Source of the DNA: Ceratorhiza oryzae-sativae
Taxonomy: Eukaryota; Basidiomycota; Agaricomycetes; Cantharellales; Ceratobasidiaceae
Assembly: GCA_030998015.1 (NCBI GenBank)
Contig: JARWMV010000252.1
Location: forward strand, 682,001 to 746,000
Direction: 5' to 3'
Length of the DNA stretch: 64,000 bases
Position numbers and translations under genes: made by a program. Position 1 is the first letter of the stretch, and each line of letters begins with the position of its first letter. Below the pieces are notes generated by a model. That model saw only the letters and a program-made list of their open reading frames with translations, was not told the origin of the DNA and made no database searches. This document shows positions 46,188 to 57,202 of this stretch, piece after piece.

Positions 46188-48045
46188 ATGAACAGTCCAT
46201 CCATGCAGGTATGCCTTGAAATCTCTTATGCCGGTCAACCGTTGAGCTCCGCCCTCTCGTAGTCAAACACCCTGCAACCACCGAGCGGACCTATTTGGTG
46301 GTCAAATGCAATATTCTTCGTTTCAATGCACATTGCGGCCGCGTTTGGGGCATACAAGTACCCGGTCTGGAGTGTGCCAAGGCAGACGCTTGTGTTGTGC
46401 ATCAGCTCATGGCAACTGGCGTCGTTCGGGTAAGAATACTAATCTCGCAATGACACTCTACTTAGCTGTTCCCTTGAAGCATCACCATAGGTTATCACAG
46501 ACTTTGGTCTCACAAATCTTTTACGGCACGACGTCCATTGCGCATGATTCTAGCTATAATGGGGTCACTGGGGTTTCAGGGGTCAATTAAGGTATCCCCA
46601 ATGATTTCATTCAACCCTAGTATAGTGCTAATCATACGCATCCTGAACTCGCTTAGTGGTGGTGTCTACGCCACAGGCTTCATCACAGATTCACAGATGA
46701 TCCAGTTCATGACCCCTATGCTGCGACCCGTGGACTTTTCTACGCTCATGTCGGATGGATATTTCGTAAGCCAAAGTATGAGAGGATGTCACGAATCGAA
46801 AAGGACGACTTGGAGGCGGACCCTGGTGAGTTTCCAGGTATACGAGCAAGCCGATATTCATGCTGTTGTACAGTTGTGCGCTTTCAGCACAAGTTCTATA
46901 TCCCTATCGCATTATTTTTCGGGTTGGTCGCACCCACTTTGGTCGGGGGCTTATGGAATGATAGGATTGGTGGTTTCGTATACGGAGGGCTCCTGGCCCG
47001 CCTACTTAGTCAGTTCAAGGCATCCCGTTCATCCCCTGCCCCCACATCTCACAAAGCAACCAGTTTGGCACTGCACTTTTATGATCAATTCTTTAGCACA
47101 CTGGGATGGGCTGCAACCATACACTGACGAAGTAACCGCTCGAGGAAATTTGGTGAGCGCAAAGTTCACTTCCGTAACCGATCCACGCGTCACCATTCCC
47201 ATCACGTGCCTGCCCAATGGGGTGCTAACGGTCGTCGATCCTTTCGCCAAATTTGGGGGCCCCTAGATACTTGCGTTGTTTACCTCAGGGGAAGGAAATC
47301 ATAATTATGTACGCAGGATTATCTATGTGTGTTAGTCATAGGCACTAAGTTTCCCTTCATTGCAGCACGTACGTCTCGTCATATGTTTCACGGATCGTTC
47401 TAACCGACCCATGATAACAGCACGCTTTTCCTCACGATTTCCGGAACGGCCCACGCCTTCAGGATTGGGATCCATCAAAATGGATCATCTGGATGTTGCA
47501 CAAGTTCACCCCACTCGTTACCCGCGTTCGCCAAGCGCGTGACGAAGATGTGACCCGGGCCCGGAAATGGATGGCATACATCCATTCGCAAGGCAGAGAT
47601 CATTTACCGTACGGCTGGGAAGACTTGGACGATGATCGCCAAGCGATCATCGATGAAATACCCAAGCCTCAGGAACGTTTGTTTGAGGAATGGGACCGGG
47701 CTCGGCTCGAAACCTATATCCAAAACGAGCGCCGCGTGATTATCTTAATTGACAACTGGGTCGTGGATGTTACTAAGTACATGAAAGAGCATGTGCGTAT
47801 TAATCCTCATCGGTTGCATATTCGAATGACTGATCTGTGGCGGCTGATTGTTTTAGCCGGGCGGATCCGCGATACTAAGGAACTATTCGTACTCTTACAA
47901 AACTCAAGCAACCGGGAATGTAGACAGGAAAATTTTAGGAGACGCAGGTTGGGCATTTAACGGTGGGATGAATAGTCACACCCGTACTGCTCGCGCTAGG
48001 ATGCGATCAATGCGCATCGCGCGATTTGTTGAGGATGTAGAATAA
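46188..48045 (+). CDS. OLE1: Stearoyl-CoA (delta-9) fatty acid desaturase with C-terminal cytochrome b5 domain (419 aa)
   Basis: ER membrane di-iron enzyme that puts the first double bond into palmitoyl- and stearoyl-CoA. Eleven exons: 46188-46208, 46263-46429, 46480-46591, 46657-46825, 46874-47008, 47064-47152, 47267-47308, 47366-47368, 47421-47792, 47857-47888, 47928-48045 (1260 nt, in frame). Protein landmarks: GPIWWSNAIFFVSMHIAAAF helix; ITIGYHRLWSHKSF (box 1); WWCLRHRLHHRFTDDP (box 2); GLFYAHVGWIFRKPKYERM; FMINSLAHWDGLQPY; GEGNHNYHHAFPHDFRN (box 3, one His from a 3-nt exon); then the b5 domain with VVDVTKYMKEHPGGSA, whose heme His is in HPGG. Both heme and iron ligands are present. A neighbour of laccase with no functional link seen. 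Confidence 0.9.
47366..47368 (+). other. Predicted 3-nt microexon (CAC, His) in the desaturase
   Basis: TTGCAG|CAC|GTACGT: a full acceptor consensus, one codon, and a full donor consensus. It splits a 112-bp stretch into introns of 57 bp (47309-47365) and 52 bp (47369-47420). Including it turns NHNYHAFPHDF into NHNYHHAFPHDF, restoring the HxxHH histidine box. Confidence 0.75.
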
Positions 48046-49604
48046 TTGCGAAATTGTTTGTTGTGACATACACTCAAGGAGTTGCCAATTCGCTTGATTT
48101 TATAATGGATGATCTCATCTGCGCAGCCATATCCATCAGACTCCTGTCAACAAGCACCAGCGTCCATATTTCGGCTTACTTCGGCGGGCCGATACCTCAT
48201 TCCATCTGATGTGGTTTGTTCGAGTCCAGGCTGAACTCTGAGTGTAATGCTGATCTTCGGCGCGGCGACCAGCCCCACTCGTTGGCCTAACTCACACACA
48301 TTCGCTCCCCCAACGCAGGTGTTTTGGACTCCAGGCACCCTAGGAAGTACGTCCAGCCGTTGTATTTGTAGTAATCTAGCTCTCGCCATTCATATGTTAT
48401 CTATCGATCCGCCTAGCCGTTCAACCCTTCTGCAGGGCTCAGATGCTCTATTCGTGAGCCTCAGGGGAGGGCACATTGACGACCCCGCTGCCGTATTAAA
48501 AATTAGGTATAGGCCATTTGTTCCTAGATCCTGTTCGCCGGCGATGGATACAGCAATTCTATTGGTTAAAATTGGCGAAAAGGAAGCATGGCATCAAATT
48601 GTTCACCAGTGGCAGAGAAGATAGCGCCCAAGGCGTGGCCCCAATATCGAGCGGATCTGATGCCAGGAGCGCGCACAAATGATACCTCCGTTGCCCATAT
48701 TGGGTTACTCTGAGTATTCCACTTACGCCGTTTCGCGGCTTACAGGGCCCGCTTGCTGCGCATAGTTATCCGCGCGGTCGTTGAGCACCGAAAGCTTCTT
48801 GAGCCCGGACTCGAGCACATGGTGAACCCCAGATACGGTACCATGAGCGTGTGGAATGTTCGTCGCCGAACGCGTCACGGGCTCCGGTGGCTAATCAAAG
48901 CAGGTCTAAAGGCTGGCTCGTGGGCGCCAAGCTGCCGTGGGATCATTGGAGGGCCCGGTTGCGTCAGACTCTCTACCAAAACTGGGCCATGCGGGCGAGG
49001 TTATTTCATACCATGGTCTCACATGAAAACTAGAGTATCGATGTCGAAAGGGTGACACACTGCAGGCGAGCTGTTATGAGAACCAGCTGATGAACTACAT
49101 TCTTGTCGGTCCTCAAATGGATGCGCCTCTGTACCTTTGTATGCGCGGATGCGACCGAATTGAGTAGCGTGCCACATTAAATTCCTTCTGCTTCATTAAT
49201 CAGCTTGGATGGTATCGGCTGTCGATTGCCCAATCTATAGTATCATCCACGCTCGTCTATTTTGGACGACCCTACCGAACCGGTACTTTGTCTAAGCTTC
49301 CTTCAACAGGAAGACCGCCCGGAAGCCGAGAATATTGCTTGTTCTTGGCTGGAGACGGATCACCAGTCGCAAATCATCCATTGATGGACTCGCCGCCCAC
49401 CGGCTACCATTCCGAATGTTGGCGGGGTTGGTGTGTTAGGGGCGCTCTCACCGCTAGGGACCAGGTCGGGACGGGATAGCCGACAGTGCCCGACTTTGTC
49501 TGGGGCGCATATATGCGCATGGGGAAGGAGCTATATAAGCTGGGATGAGTTGCTTGTGCTGCACCATCAGCGGTTCAGCGCACAATTCCCTCTTCTATTC
49601 CAAG
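48046..49604. other. Intergenic, 1.5 kb, no recognised gene
   Basis: Several open frames (for example 48247-48624 and 48753-49055, plus) have partly coding-like composition but no domain I know and no consistent splice pattern. Its right end is the laccase promoter. Confidence 0.45.
49531..49538 (+). promoter_or_regulatory. TATA box of the laccase gene
   Basis: CTATATAAG about 70 bp before the laccase ATG at 49605, a normal distance for a strong, regulated fungal promoter with a short leader. Confidence 0.65.
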
Positions 49605-52313
49605 ATGCTCTCTCGCATCGCTGCTCTTTCTCTCCTCGCTGCGGCCTTTGAGCCATCCATTGCTGCCATAGTCAACTACAACTTTGACATTCGCAACGTT
49701 AACGCGTCCCCCGACGGTTTCCAGCGTTCTGTTGTCTCCGTCAATGGCCAGGTCCCTGGAACTCTCATCAAGGTTAGTTAATATTGCGAATGTGACATTG
49801 TCTGTGCGCTAATACGTCTAACTACTACCAGGCTAACAAAGGCGACACGCTGCGGATCAATGTCACCAACTCGGTATTCAATATTCACCTTGGTTCGTGT
49901 GAGACTTGCACTCACGCCATATTGAACAGCTCACCGATCAGTCCATGCGTCGAGCTACTACAATCGTAAGCCACTACTAACAATCACTCTGTTTCTCTGA
50001 CTGATCGGCGTTTTTAGCATTGGCATGGACTGGTAGGCTATGATCCACCACCAGCCCCAAATCTACTACTAACATCTTCTAGTTCCAAGCCGCAACAGCC
50101 CAGGAGGACGGCCCTGCATTTGGTAAGCTCTACATTGCACAGGTCTATCAGTGTGGAATGCACTAACTCTTTTCTTCCTCCCAGTCACCCAATGTCCGAT
50201 TTCACAGTTCCAATCCTATACATACGAGATCCCTTTGCATGATCAGACTGGCACGTTTTGGTATGAAAAGCTACAGTTTTAACCCGGACGCCGCCGGCTG
50301 AGGCTGTGGCACCGCTTATAGGTATCACAGCCATCTAGCAAGTCAGTACGTGGATGGACTCCGAGGCCCACGTGAGTAATTGACATTTGCCTGATGGTTG
50401 ATCGGCCTGATTGACGTTTTAATTGATCTTCTAGTGGTGATCTACGGTATGGGAGATGACATTTGGGGTTACGGTGGCGACTAACGAAGTTTAGATCCAA
50501 ACGACCCCCAGAAGAGTCTCTACGACGTGGACGATGAGAGCACCGTTGTAGTGCTAGAAGACTGGTCCGTAATTGCGAGCGTAGAACCCTTGCATTTGTT
50601 TATACATGTTTGACAGGTATCACACTCCAGCACCAGTTCTCGAAACACAGATGTTTTCATCTAATAATACACAGCTGCTCTCCCCGTGAGCCTCCGAATT
50701 TTCGCCGCCTTCGATTGAATCTAACTTTCATCAGTGTTCCTGATTCGGCTCTTATCAATGGCAAAGGTCGCTACGTTGGCGGGCCGGCGGTTCAGCGGTC
50801 CCGAATCAACGTCACCAAGGGAAAGAAGTATCGTCTACGAATCATCAACGCTTCCGCCATTGGCTCGTACACATTCTCCATTGAAGGCCATAACATGACT
50901 ATCATCGTGGGTAATCGTGCAGTGCTATGGTCGGCTAGTTACTTACACGTGAAACCCTCGCGTTAGGAAGCAGACGGGATTGCGCACCGACCACATACGG
51001 TGGGGAGCTTCCAAATATTCGCTGGGCAACGCTACTCTGTTGTTGTATGTTTTGGATGGTCAAATCCAGCTGATCTACGATGCACTAATTTGATAAATAG
51101 GTGGAGGCTAACCAAGCTGTTGCCAACTATTGGATTCGTTCGCCTATAACAGTAGGAGGAGCTGGAACCAATGCAAACCGTGAGTACTATCTATTCCATA
51201 TCGATGGATTGAATCAGCTCTAAACGTCTTATGGTTGAAAGTTGACCCGACTGACGTCTTTGCCGTATTGCACTATGCCGGAGCCCCCGATGCTGAACCT
51301 ACCACTGAGCAAGGGACTGCCTCTGGACTGGCGCTCCTCGAATCGGATCTTCATGTAAGCCGTCCCCACCTGGCGACAGATAGCGCGAAAATAATACCTT
51401 GATAGGCTCTTGAAAACCCTGGAGCACCAGGCGGCTCTGCGCCAGCTGATATGACAATCAACTTGGCCATCGGTCGCAGCACTGTCAACGGTGTTCTCCA
51501 GTTCACATTCAACAATATCAAAGTGAGCTCGATTTTAGTTATTATGCTGCACTGTTCTAAGTCGAGTCTAGTATAAACCCCCCACCCTCCCGACGCTCCT
51601 CAAGATTTTGGCCAACAACGCGACCAATGACGCTGATTTTAGCCAGAGCGAGCACACGATTGTTCTCCCCCATAACAAGGTTATCGTGCGTATTAGTAAT
51701 ATAAAAATGGAATTGACACGCATAATAACACGATATATGCACACAGCAATTGAACATCACTGGTGGTGCTGACCACCCGATCCATCTCCAGTAAGCTGCC
51801 TTGATTTTCTGCATTGTTGCCTTTGATCTCATCCTGACACTTTGCGCAGCGGCCATGTCTTCGACGTTGTCCAATCCCTAGGCCAAACTACCCGTGAGTC
51901 TTGATACAGGTTTAACTACGAAGTCGACTAAACTCATTGATTATTCTCAGTCAACTACGTTGATCCTCCTCGTCGTGATGTCGTCCGCGTCAGTAGCACA
52001 GGTGTCATTCTCCGCTTCCGTGTACGTATCCAACTGGAGGCGCCGAGCATGTACTGACTCGAGTTCACTCTTTAGACCGACAACCCTGGCCCATGGTTCG
52101 TGCACTGCCATATTGACTGTGAGCTGATCGTCACTTCCTGACCAATGGATAAAAGCTGATGGTCGTACTATAGGGCATTTGGAGGCTGGTCTTGCAGTTG
52201 TCTTTGCCGAAGCTCCCGACCAAATCCGTTCGGGCGCTCAACGTGTCCAGCCCAACCAGGCATGGAACCAGCTTTGCCCCAAGTATCAAGCCCTCTCTGC
52301 CGATTTGCAGTAA
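49605..52313 (+). CDS. Laccase, secreted multicopper oxidase
   Basis: Oxidises phenols and lignin-type substrates with O2 reduced to water. Signal peptide MLSRIAALSLLAAAFEPSIA, mature start near AIVNYNFDIRNVNAS. All four copper signatures are present across many short exons: HWHGLFQAATAQEDGPAF (L1), [20 protein letters not shown] (L2), HPIHLHGH (L3), HCHIDWHLEAGLAVVF (L4). The residue ten after the L4 Cys, which packs on the type-1 copper, is Leu, so a class-2, medium-redox-potential laccase is expected rather than the Phe class. About 15 introns, protein about 525 aa, ending QLCPKYQALSADLQ. No frame break seen. Probably regulated by its own TATA promoter. Confidence 0.9.
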
Positions 52314-52758
52314 AGGCCAATCGAACGAATCTCTACGGAGAAAGCACTCGAATCTCGAAACAGAGCAATTGGTGAACCTTCGTTTTCTTATTTGAATCGG
52401 TTCGTTCTGGGATGTCAAGTAAATCTGCGATTGCAATACTTTTTTTTTTCTTGATGTTATGAGAGCGTGTCAGCCGAGATTGAATTCGCCAAGAAGTTGT
52501 GCTACTACGCATACAGCCGATATGTTCTCCCGCCTTGCACGAAGAACAGGCTAGGGTGACATAAGTAAAATATCAAAACAGAACGTCTTGTTTGTACACA
52601 TTGCAAACAGAATACATAGCCGGCTTCCGCAGGCGAGGCGCAGCAAGCCCTTGGCATTATACATGGAAGAAGCAGAAACGCAAATTCCAATGTTTCACCT
52701 CGATATGGTACGTGGGTATTATCGCTAGGGTAGAAACGACAGAGCACAGGAACGGTGC
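52314..52758. other. Intergenic between laccase and the F-box-like gene (convergent)
   Basis: About 0.45 kb of 3' flanks; nothing recognised. Confidence 0.5.
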
Positions 52759-53543
52759 TCATTCCTTGTTCTTTGCACCACCAAAGCGGCTCTCCCATGC
52801 CCTGACGCTCTTCTTCACACTCGGACACACTGCCAATCGCGCACCCTCTCCTGCTACGCCAAGTTCGCGGCCCTTTCCCTCGAACCACGATACATCGCGC
52901 CTTGTGGTGCTGATTGCACGTGCGAGAGCATGACGGCGGATGTGCGAATTGAGCGAGTGCAGCGCTGGGAGAAGAGAGCGTGCTATATGAGGAGAAGACG
53001 CTTCGATGTCTGGGATGACGCGGGGAAAGAGTGTGGCACGAGCGAGGGAGCGGGGTGTTCGGAGAAGGGAAGAGAGTTTAGTCCGAATGCGAGTTTGTTG
53101 AAGGTTGACCGAAGCGTTGAATTGCCGTATAGCCTTGATAAAACAACGTTTTATTTGACCCAGAAGGAGTTTGTATACGAATACCTACGAGTGTTGAGTA
53201 GAGATACTGGCCGGCGCGCCACCTCCTTTCGATTCCTAGCCCACGTAGGATATTCGAATGGACGAGGTCAAGGACGCTTGGTCGATTTACCGAAAAGAGC
53301 GAGCGGCTGACTCGCTCTGGGGTAAAGACGAGGATTCGAACACGGTGCAGAGCCGGGTCCTTGGTCAACGAAGCCAACAAGGAAGAAGCAGCAGCGAGCG
53401 AGTCGAGGTCCGGAAGGTCGAGATGCCAGGCTGTCAAAGGATGCCGTCAGTGGAGACGGACTGGTCAGTAGACTCGATAACGGACAGATCTGGAGCCATA
53501 TTTCAGGGGGAAAAACAGGGGTCCGGTATGTTGTCGTTGCCAT
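52759..53543 (-). CDS. F-box-like protein, about 220 aa
   Basis: Start MATTTYRTPVFPPEIWLQI at 53543; FPPEIWLQI is the usual opening of a degenerate fungal F-box. It splices to SWHLDLPDLDSLAAASSLLA and ALHRVRILVFTPERVSRSLF. Then LDLVHSNILRGLGIERRWRA precedes an intron with a GTAGGT donor that restores frame into AIRQFNASVNLQQTRIRTKL. The rest is helical and basic, ending ARAISTTRRDVSWFEGKGRE and AWESRFGGAKNKE, stop at 52759-52761. Possibly a substrate adaptor for an SCF ubiquitin ligase, but the F-box is short and the match rests on the first 20 residues. Confidence 0.62.
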
Positions 53544-53683
53544 CACGGTCGAGGTTGGAAGCAGAGAACCGGGGAAGATGCGGGGGGCACGTGATATGAG
53601 GTCATGGCCCAGACCAAAATACCGCCAGACCCGGATCACCACTCGCTCCTGCTGGCTCCAACCACCACTTGGAGGCAAACAGA

Positions 53684-55257
53684 ATGCGCGATGCTGGTGG
53701 AGCCGCCGCGTCCAATTCGGCGTCGGGCTCAGGCTCAGGCTCGGGATCGGGCTCGGGATCTGGATCTTCATCGAGCGACTCGGCACAGACGGTGCGACAG
53801 AACCCACGACAGGGCGCCCCACCTCAGCCAGAACACACCACATTTACATTTTCGTCCAAGCGCTCGCCCTTTCTGCACTCTTCCCCTCCCGGATCTCTTG
53901 TGTTTACATCTGCTAATCGAAGAGCAAGTGACGAACCCCGTGATCCCGGACATCGGAGGGTGTCGAGCACGCCTCAAACGGCACTCTCGAAGCGGGATTC
54001 CGAATGGATTCCGCTCCGCCCGCTTCAACCTGTGAAAGACATTTCGATGCCGTTGTTTACCCCCAGAGCGGATCGCGCCGATCGTGGACCTAGCACTGCT
54101 GTCTTTGTCGGGCGCTCGCCTTCCGAATCCCAGGCCACGGGTACTGGACGTGCACCCCGCTTATCCTTGATCGCACAACATTACCATGCTACGTCTCCTC
54201 ATCCGTTTTTCAACACACCCCCGTACCTCGTCACCCCGCCGCCTCACGATCCTTTCTCCGCGGTTGCAAAGTCGGACGGCTACTTCCCGCCAGTCTTGTC
54301 TCCTAAGCGTTCCAGCACCTCGCTCAGACTGTCTGAACCCGCGCATAAGTCTAAGCTTCCTTCGTCCGGAGCTACATCACGCCTTCCAATTTTTCGCAGT
54401 CTCGTACAAAACAGTCTCGCACCATAGGATCTTCCTCCACCACTACGTCACCGTCACAAGGTCACGCCACCCGAACGCATTCGCTCTTCCTCACCAGGGC
54501 CAAACATGCGTCAGGACATACCCCTATGCCGGTCAAGCGATCCGTCTTTGTCGTTTCCAAACCTCAGTCCGAATCGACAACGCCTCGCCAGCCGAAATCA
54601 CGATCACCCAAGTCCATCACCCCACCCGATGCAAAGGCCAATTCGCCGCAGCCACAACCCTCCATAGCAGCGTTCAAAGACTGCTTTGGTGTGCTCACCT
54701 CGGCCGAAAATGTGTTCCCTGCTCGCACCCGAAACACGGGCAAGGGTCGAGCAGGCTCCGACGCGTCAAGTTCTATTGGCGGGACTGGGCGAGGAAGGTC
54801 AGATTTTCAGAAGCGGTGGACGAGACGCTGGCTTCGGAGAACGATGCGTGGGGTCGGTAGAATGGGTAGCGGGAGCGGAAGTGGGAGCAGCACTGATGGG
54901 CCAGCCCAACCGGGAGCAAGGTCGGCGAGCGGAAACTCGGGCCCCATGTATCTTTCCTCGGCATCCCAACAGTCGCCTGACGGCTCACAGGATTCGTTGG
55001 ATAGGGTACGAGTGTCACGGTCGAATGCTGGTTCGCCGAGCGAAGGGATGGGCCAATTGATGCAAAGCGCGCAGTTGTCGGATGTGGATGAGGCAGAGGC
55101 GGATGCAGAAAGAGACAGCCCCGGCGAGACGAGCGGACCAAAAGAAGATGGGAAATCGCCTCATGTGGGGAAGATTGTCCCCGATGAGGCGACAAACGGT
55201 GGTACGGCCGAACCCAGGAAGGAATTACCCTCGGTAGCAGTCAAAGCAGCAGTATAA
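53684..55257 (+). CDS. Ser/Pro-rich hypothetical protein with (Gly-Ser)n tract (one apparent frame break)
   Basis: Start MRDAGGAAASNSASG at 53684, then a pure GSGSGS tract. Low-complexity Ser/Pro-rich sequence follows with several basic-flanked Ser sites (KRSPFLHSSPPG, PKRSSTSLRL), consistent with a phosphorylated regulator. The frame breaks at a T run (54390-54394): adding one T joins TSRLPIF to KQSRTIGSSSTTTSPSQGHA and on to MPVKRSVFVVSK, giving one long protein to 55257. The second half includes FKDCFGVLTSAENVFP, a basic helix (FQKRWTRRWLRRTMRG) and an acidic, Ser-rich end. No known domain. May be two genes, but the open frame bridging them makes one gene likelier. Confidence 0.55.
53724..53768. 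repeat. GGCTCR/GGATCT hexamer repeat coding for (Gly-Ser)n
   Basis: About seven imperfect 6-bp units inside the Ser-rich gene, encoding alternating Gly and Ser. Likely to vary in length between strains by slippage. Confidence 0.75.
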
Positions 55258-57202
55258 ACTTTGTTTCGTGTGTGTGTGTTATCTTCGATTTCATCCCAAC
55301 TCGTATACCTGCACGCAGCATGCTTCATGGACATCGGCCACTTTCTAACTTCAAAAACCCAGATACCGTTTCGGGCATTGCATTCATTGTACTTGTACCT
55401 CACTTTCTGGATCGTTTGATTATACAACCCTCACGTCTCCCTCTCGGTCTGTTCGCATCTGTAATCTATGCATCTCGCTCGATAGTCGTTGCTTCTGCAT
55501 ACCTTCTATGCAGACATATACACGTTCGCACTTTCCATCGTCTTGCTTTTTTTATTACTAAATGCTGGCTCTTACTCTTTAGGGACTTGGTAGCTTGGTA
55601 TTAGTACTATCTTATTGTACTCGGGTTGCAGGGATTAACATGTAGTCGTTCACTAGCTGTCGCCGAGTGTCCCGTTCTAAAAATAGACCAGAGAGTGTGC
55701 TAGTGTATCGCCTTGCATTCCTATTACCTCGCAGATAAATGTCAGCCATTAACTTACGGGATGGCTGCACCCATGAAGTCCGAATTACTATCATATTTGT
55801 GTTGCGTGTGTTCAACTTTAATTGACTGGCATCGAATTTGTGGGAATGGCCAAGCTGACTTGGGGCGGGCATCAACATCTTTTGAGAGCTGCCTGAATTG
55901 ATCTCATAATCGCTGACACCAGAATGTTTGGCAAACCAAATGAGATTCGGTCATGGATATAAGCTTGCTCTTTGAAATCCCCTTCGGCCTTGAAGTGAAT
56001 ACCCAGAGGTCGCGCATTCATCGGTCAGAGATGGTGTACGTAGTGTACTACCAAAAGTTGATTGGGTATCTCGGTTGAAACCTCCATCTCCGACTGAACT
56101 CAAATCCTTGAAGTCTACATAGCCGAACGAATTCCCCTTTCGCGCGCGTTTGACGTTGGCACAGCCGTTTCTGGGGGTTGACCGTACCGATAAAAATGGT
56201 GGCGTCGTCAGCCTCTTCCTCCCGAACGGCAAGCAAAAATACCTTCTTATCGCTAGCAGTTAAGTAACCTAAATATGACACACGAAAGAACAGCATCTAG
56301 TGCGCGTGTAACGCGTTTGGCCGTGGAACTAGCGACGCCGGGTCCAAGTGCCGTCGAGCCGAGGACCCGAGCCGAGAGACGCCGGTCGTCACAATCAAAC
56401 ACCGCCACCGCTACACGAGACCTGATTACCTTGACGACACCAAGAAGCACACCACATTCCACAGCTCGCTCGCCCTGAACGCATATAATTTGTTCAAAAA
56501 TATTTGGGATATTGATCGAGACCTGAATTCATGTTATCCTGCCTCGCCCATGTCCTGTGGCGAGGGCTGAAGCTAATTCTGGATTAGAATTGGAAGCCCT
56601 GCGGTACCCGGCTCTTGGCGGAGAGCGACGGTTTCGTCTTTTAATTCACTGCCGCAAAGGAATCTCGGTACGTACGCGTGGGCATCTGGAGCTATAAGGC
56701 AACCGCCTCTCGTTTTTCGAGGCTTGCACTTGCTTCCCCCCTCTCTCCTATCCCTCGATTGGGATTTCACAGTCCACAACTTGACGGTTGCCTTTCGTTT
56801 TAAGTTTCACATTCAGTAAGTCGCTCGATCGCACGGCATCACATATCCTGTTGTCCTTCTTTGAATGGAATGTGTTCTGGCGGAGGTCCGAGGTGGACCG
56901 GGCTGACACCAGCAGGCTCGCCCCGCCCTCAATGGCTTCGCCATTTGAGGATGGGTAGTATAAGCACGTTTCGTCTGCCGGACGAAACAGGACCAATCCT
57001 GTTGCCTCCAATCTCGCCTAAACCACGTTCTTTGCTCGTGTCTGGCCTCATTGTTGTGTCGTTAGCTGACTTCTTCCCTGATTGATCTGCGCGCCCTGAC
57101 CATGGTCCTACCACACACTCTCTCTAATTATATCCCATTCCTGTCGACCATAACCAGCTTGGTTGATCCACCTTTCATTACTATTTTCTCACAATCTCGA
57201 CG
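55258..57202. other. Intergenic, 1.9 kb, no recognised gene
   Basis: Open frames on both strands near 55950-56480 are short and match no family I know. The last 300 bp should hold the AA9 promoter. Nothing else supported. Confidence 0.45.

Noticed and set aside
46421..46500. Apparent frame break in the desaturase before GYHRLWSH
   Set aside because: Using the acceptor after CCCTTGAAG (46477-46479) instead of CATAG gives a 50-bp intron and SFGITIGYHRLWSHK in frame, so there is no lesion.
48247..49055. Possible gene with two open frames right of the desaturase
   Set aside because: No recognisable domain, no consistent splice pattern and no paralog in the window; not enough to call.
53325..53375. 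tRNA-like B-box (GTTCGAATCC) on the minus strand
   Set aside because: It lies inside the F-box-like coding exon and no cloverleaf stems or A-box fit at the proper spacing.
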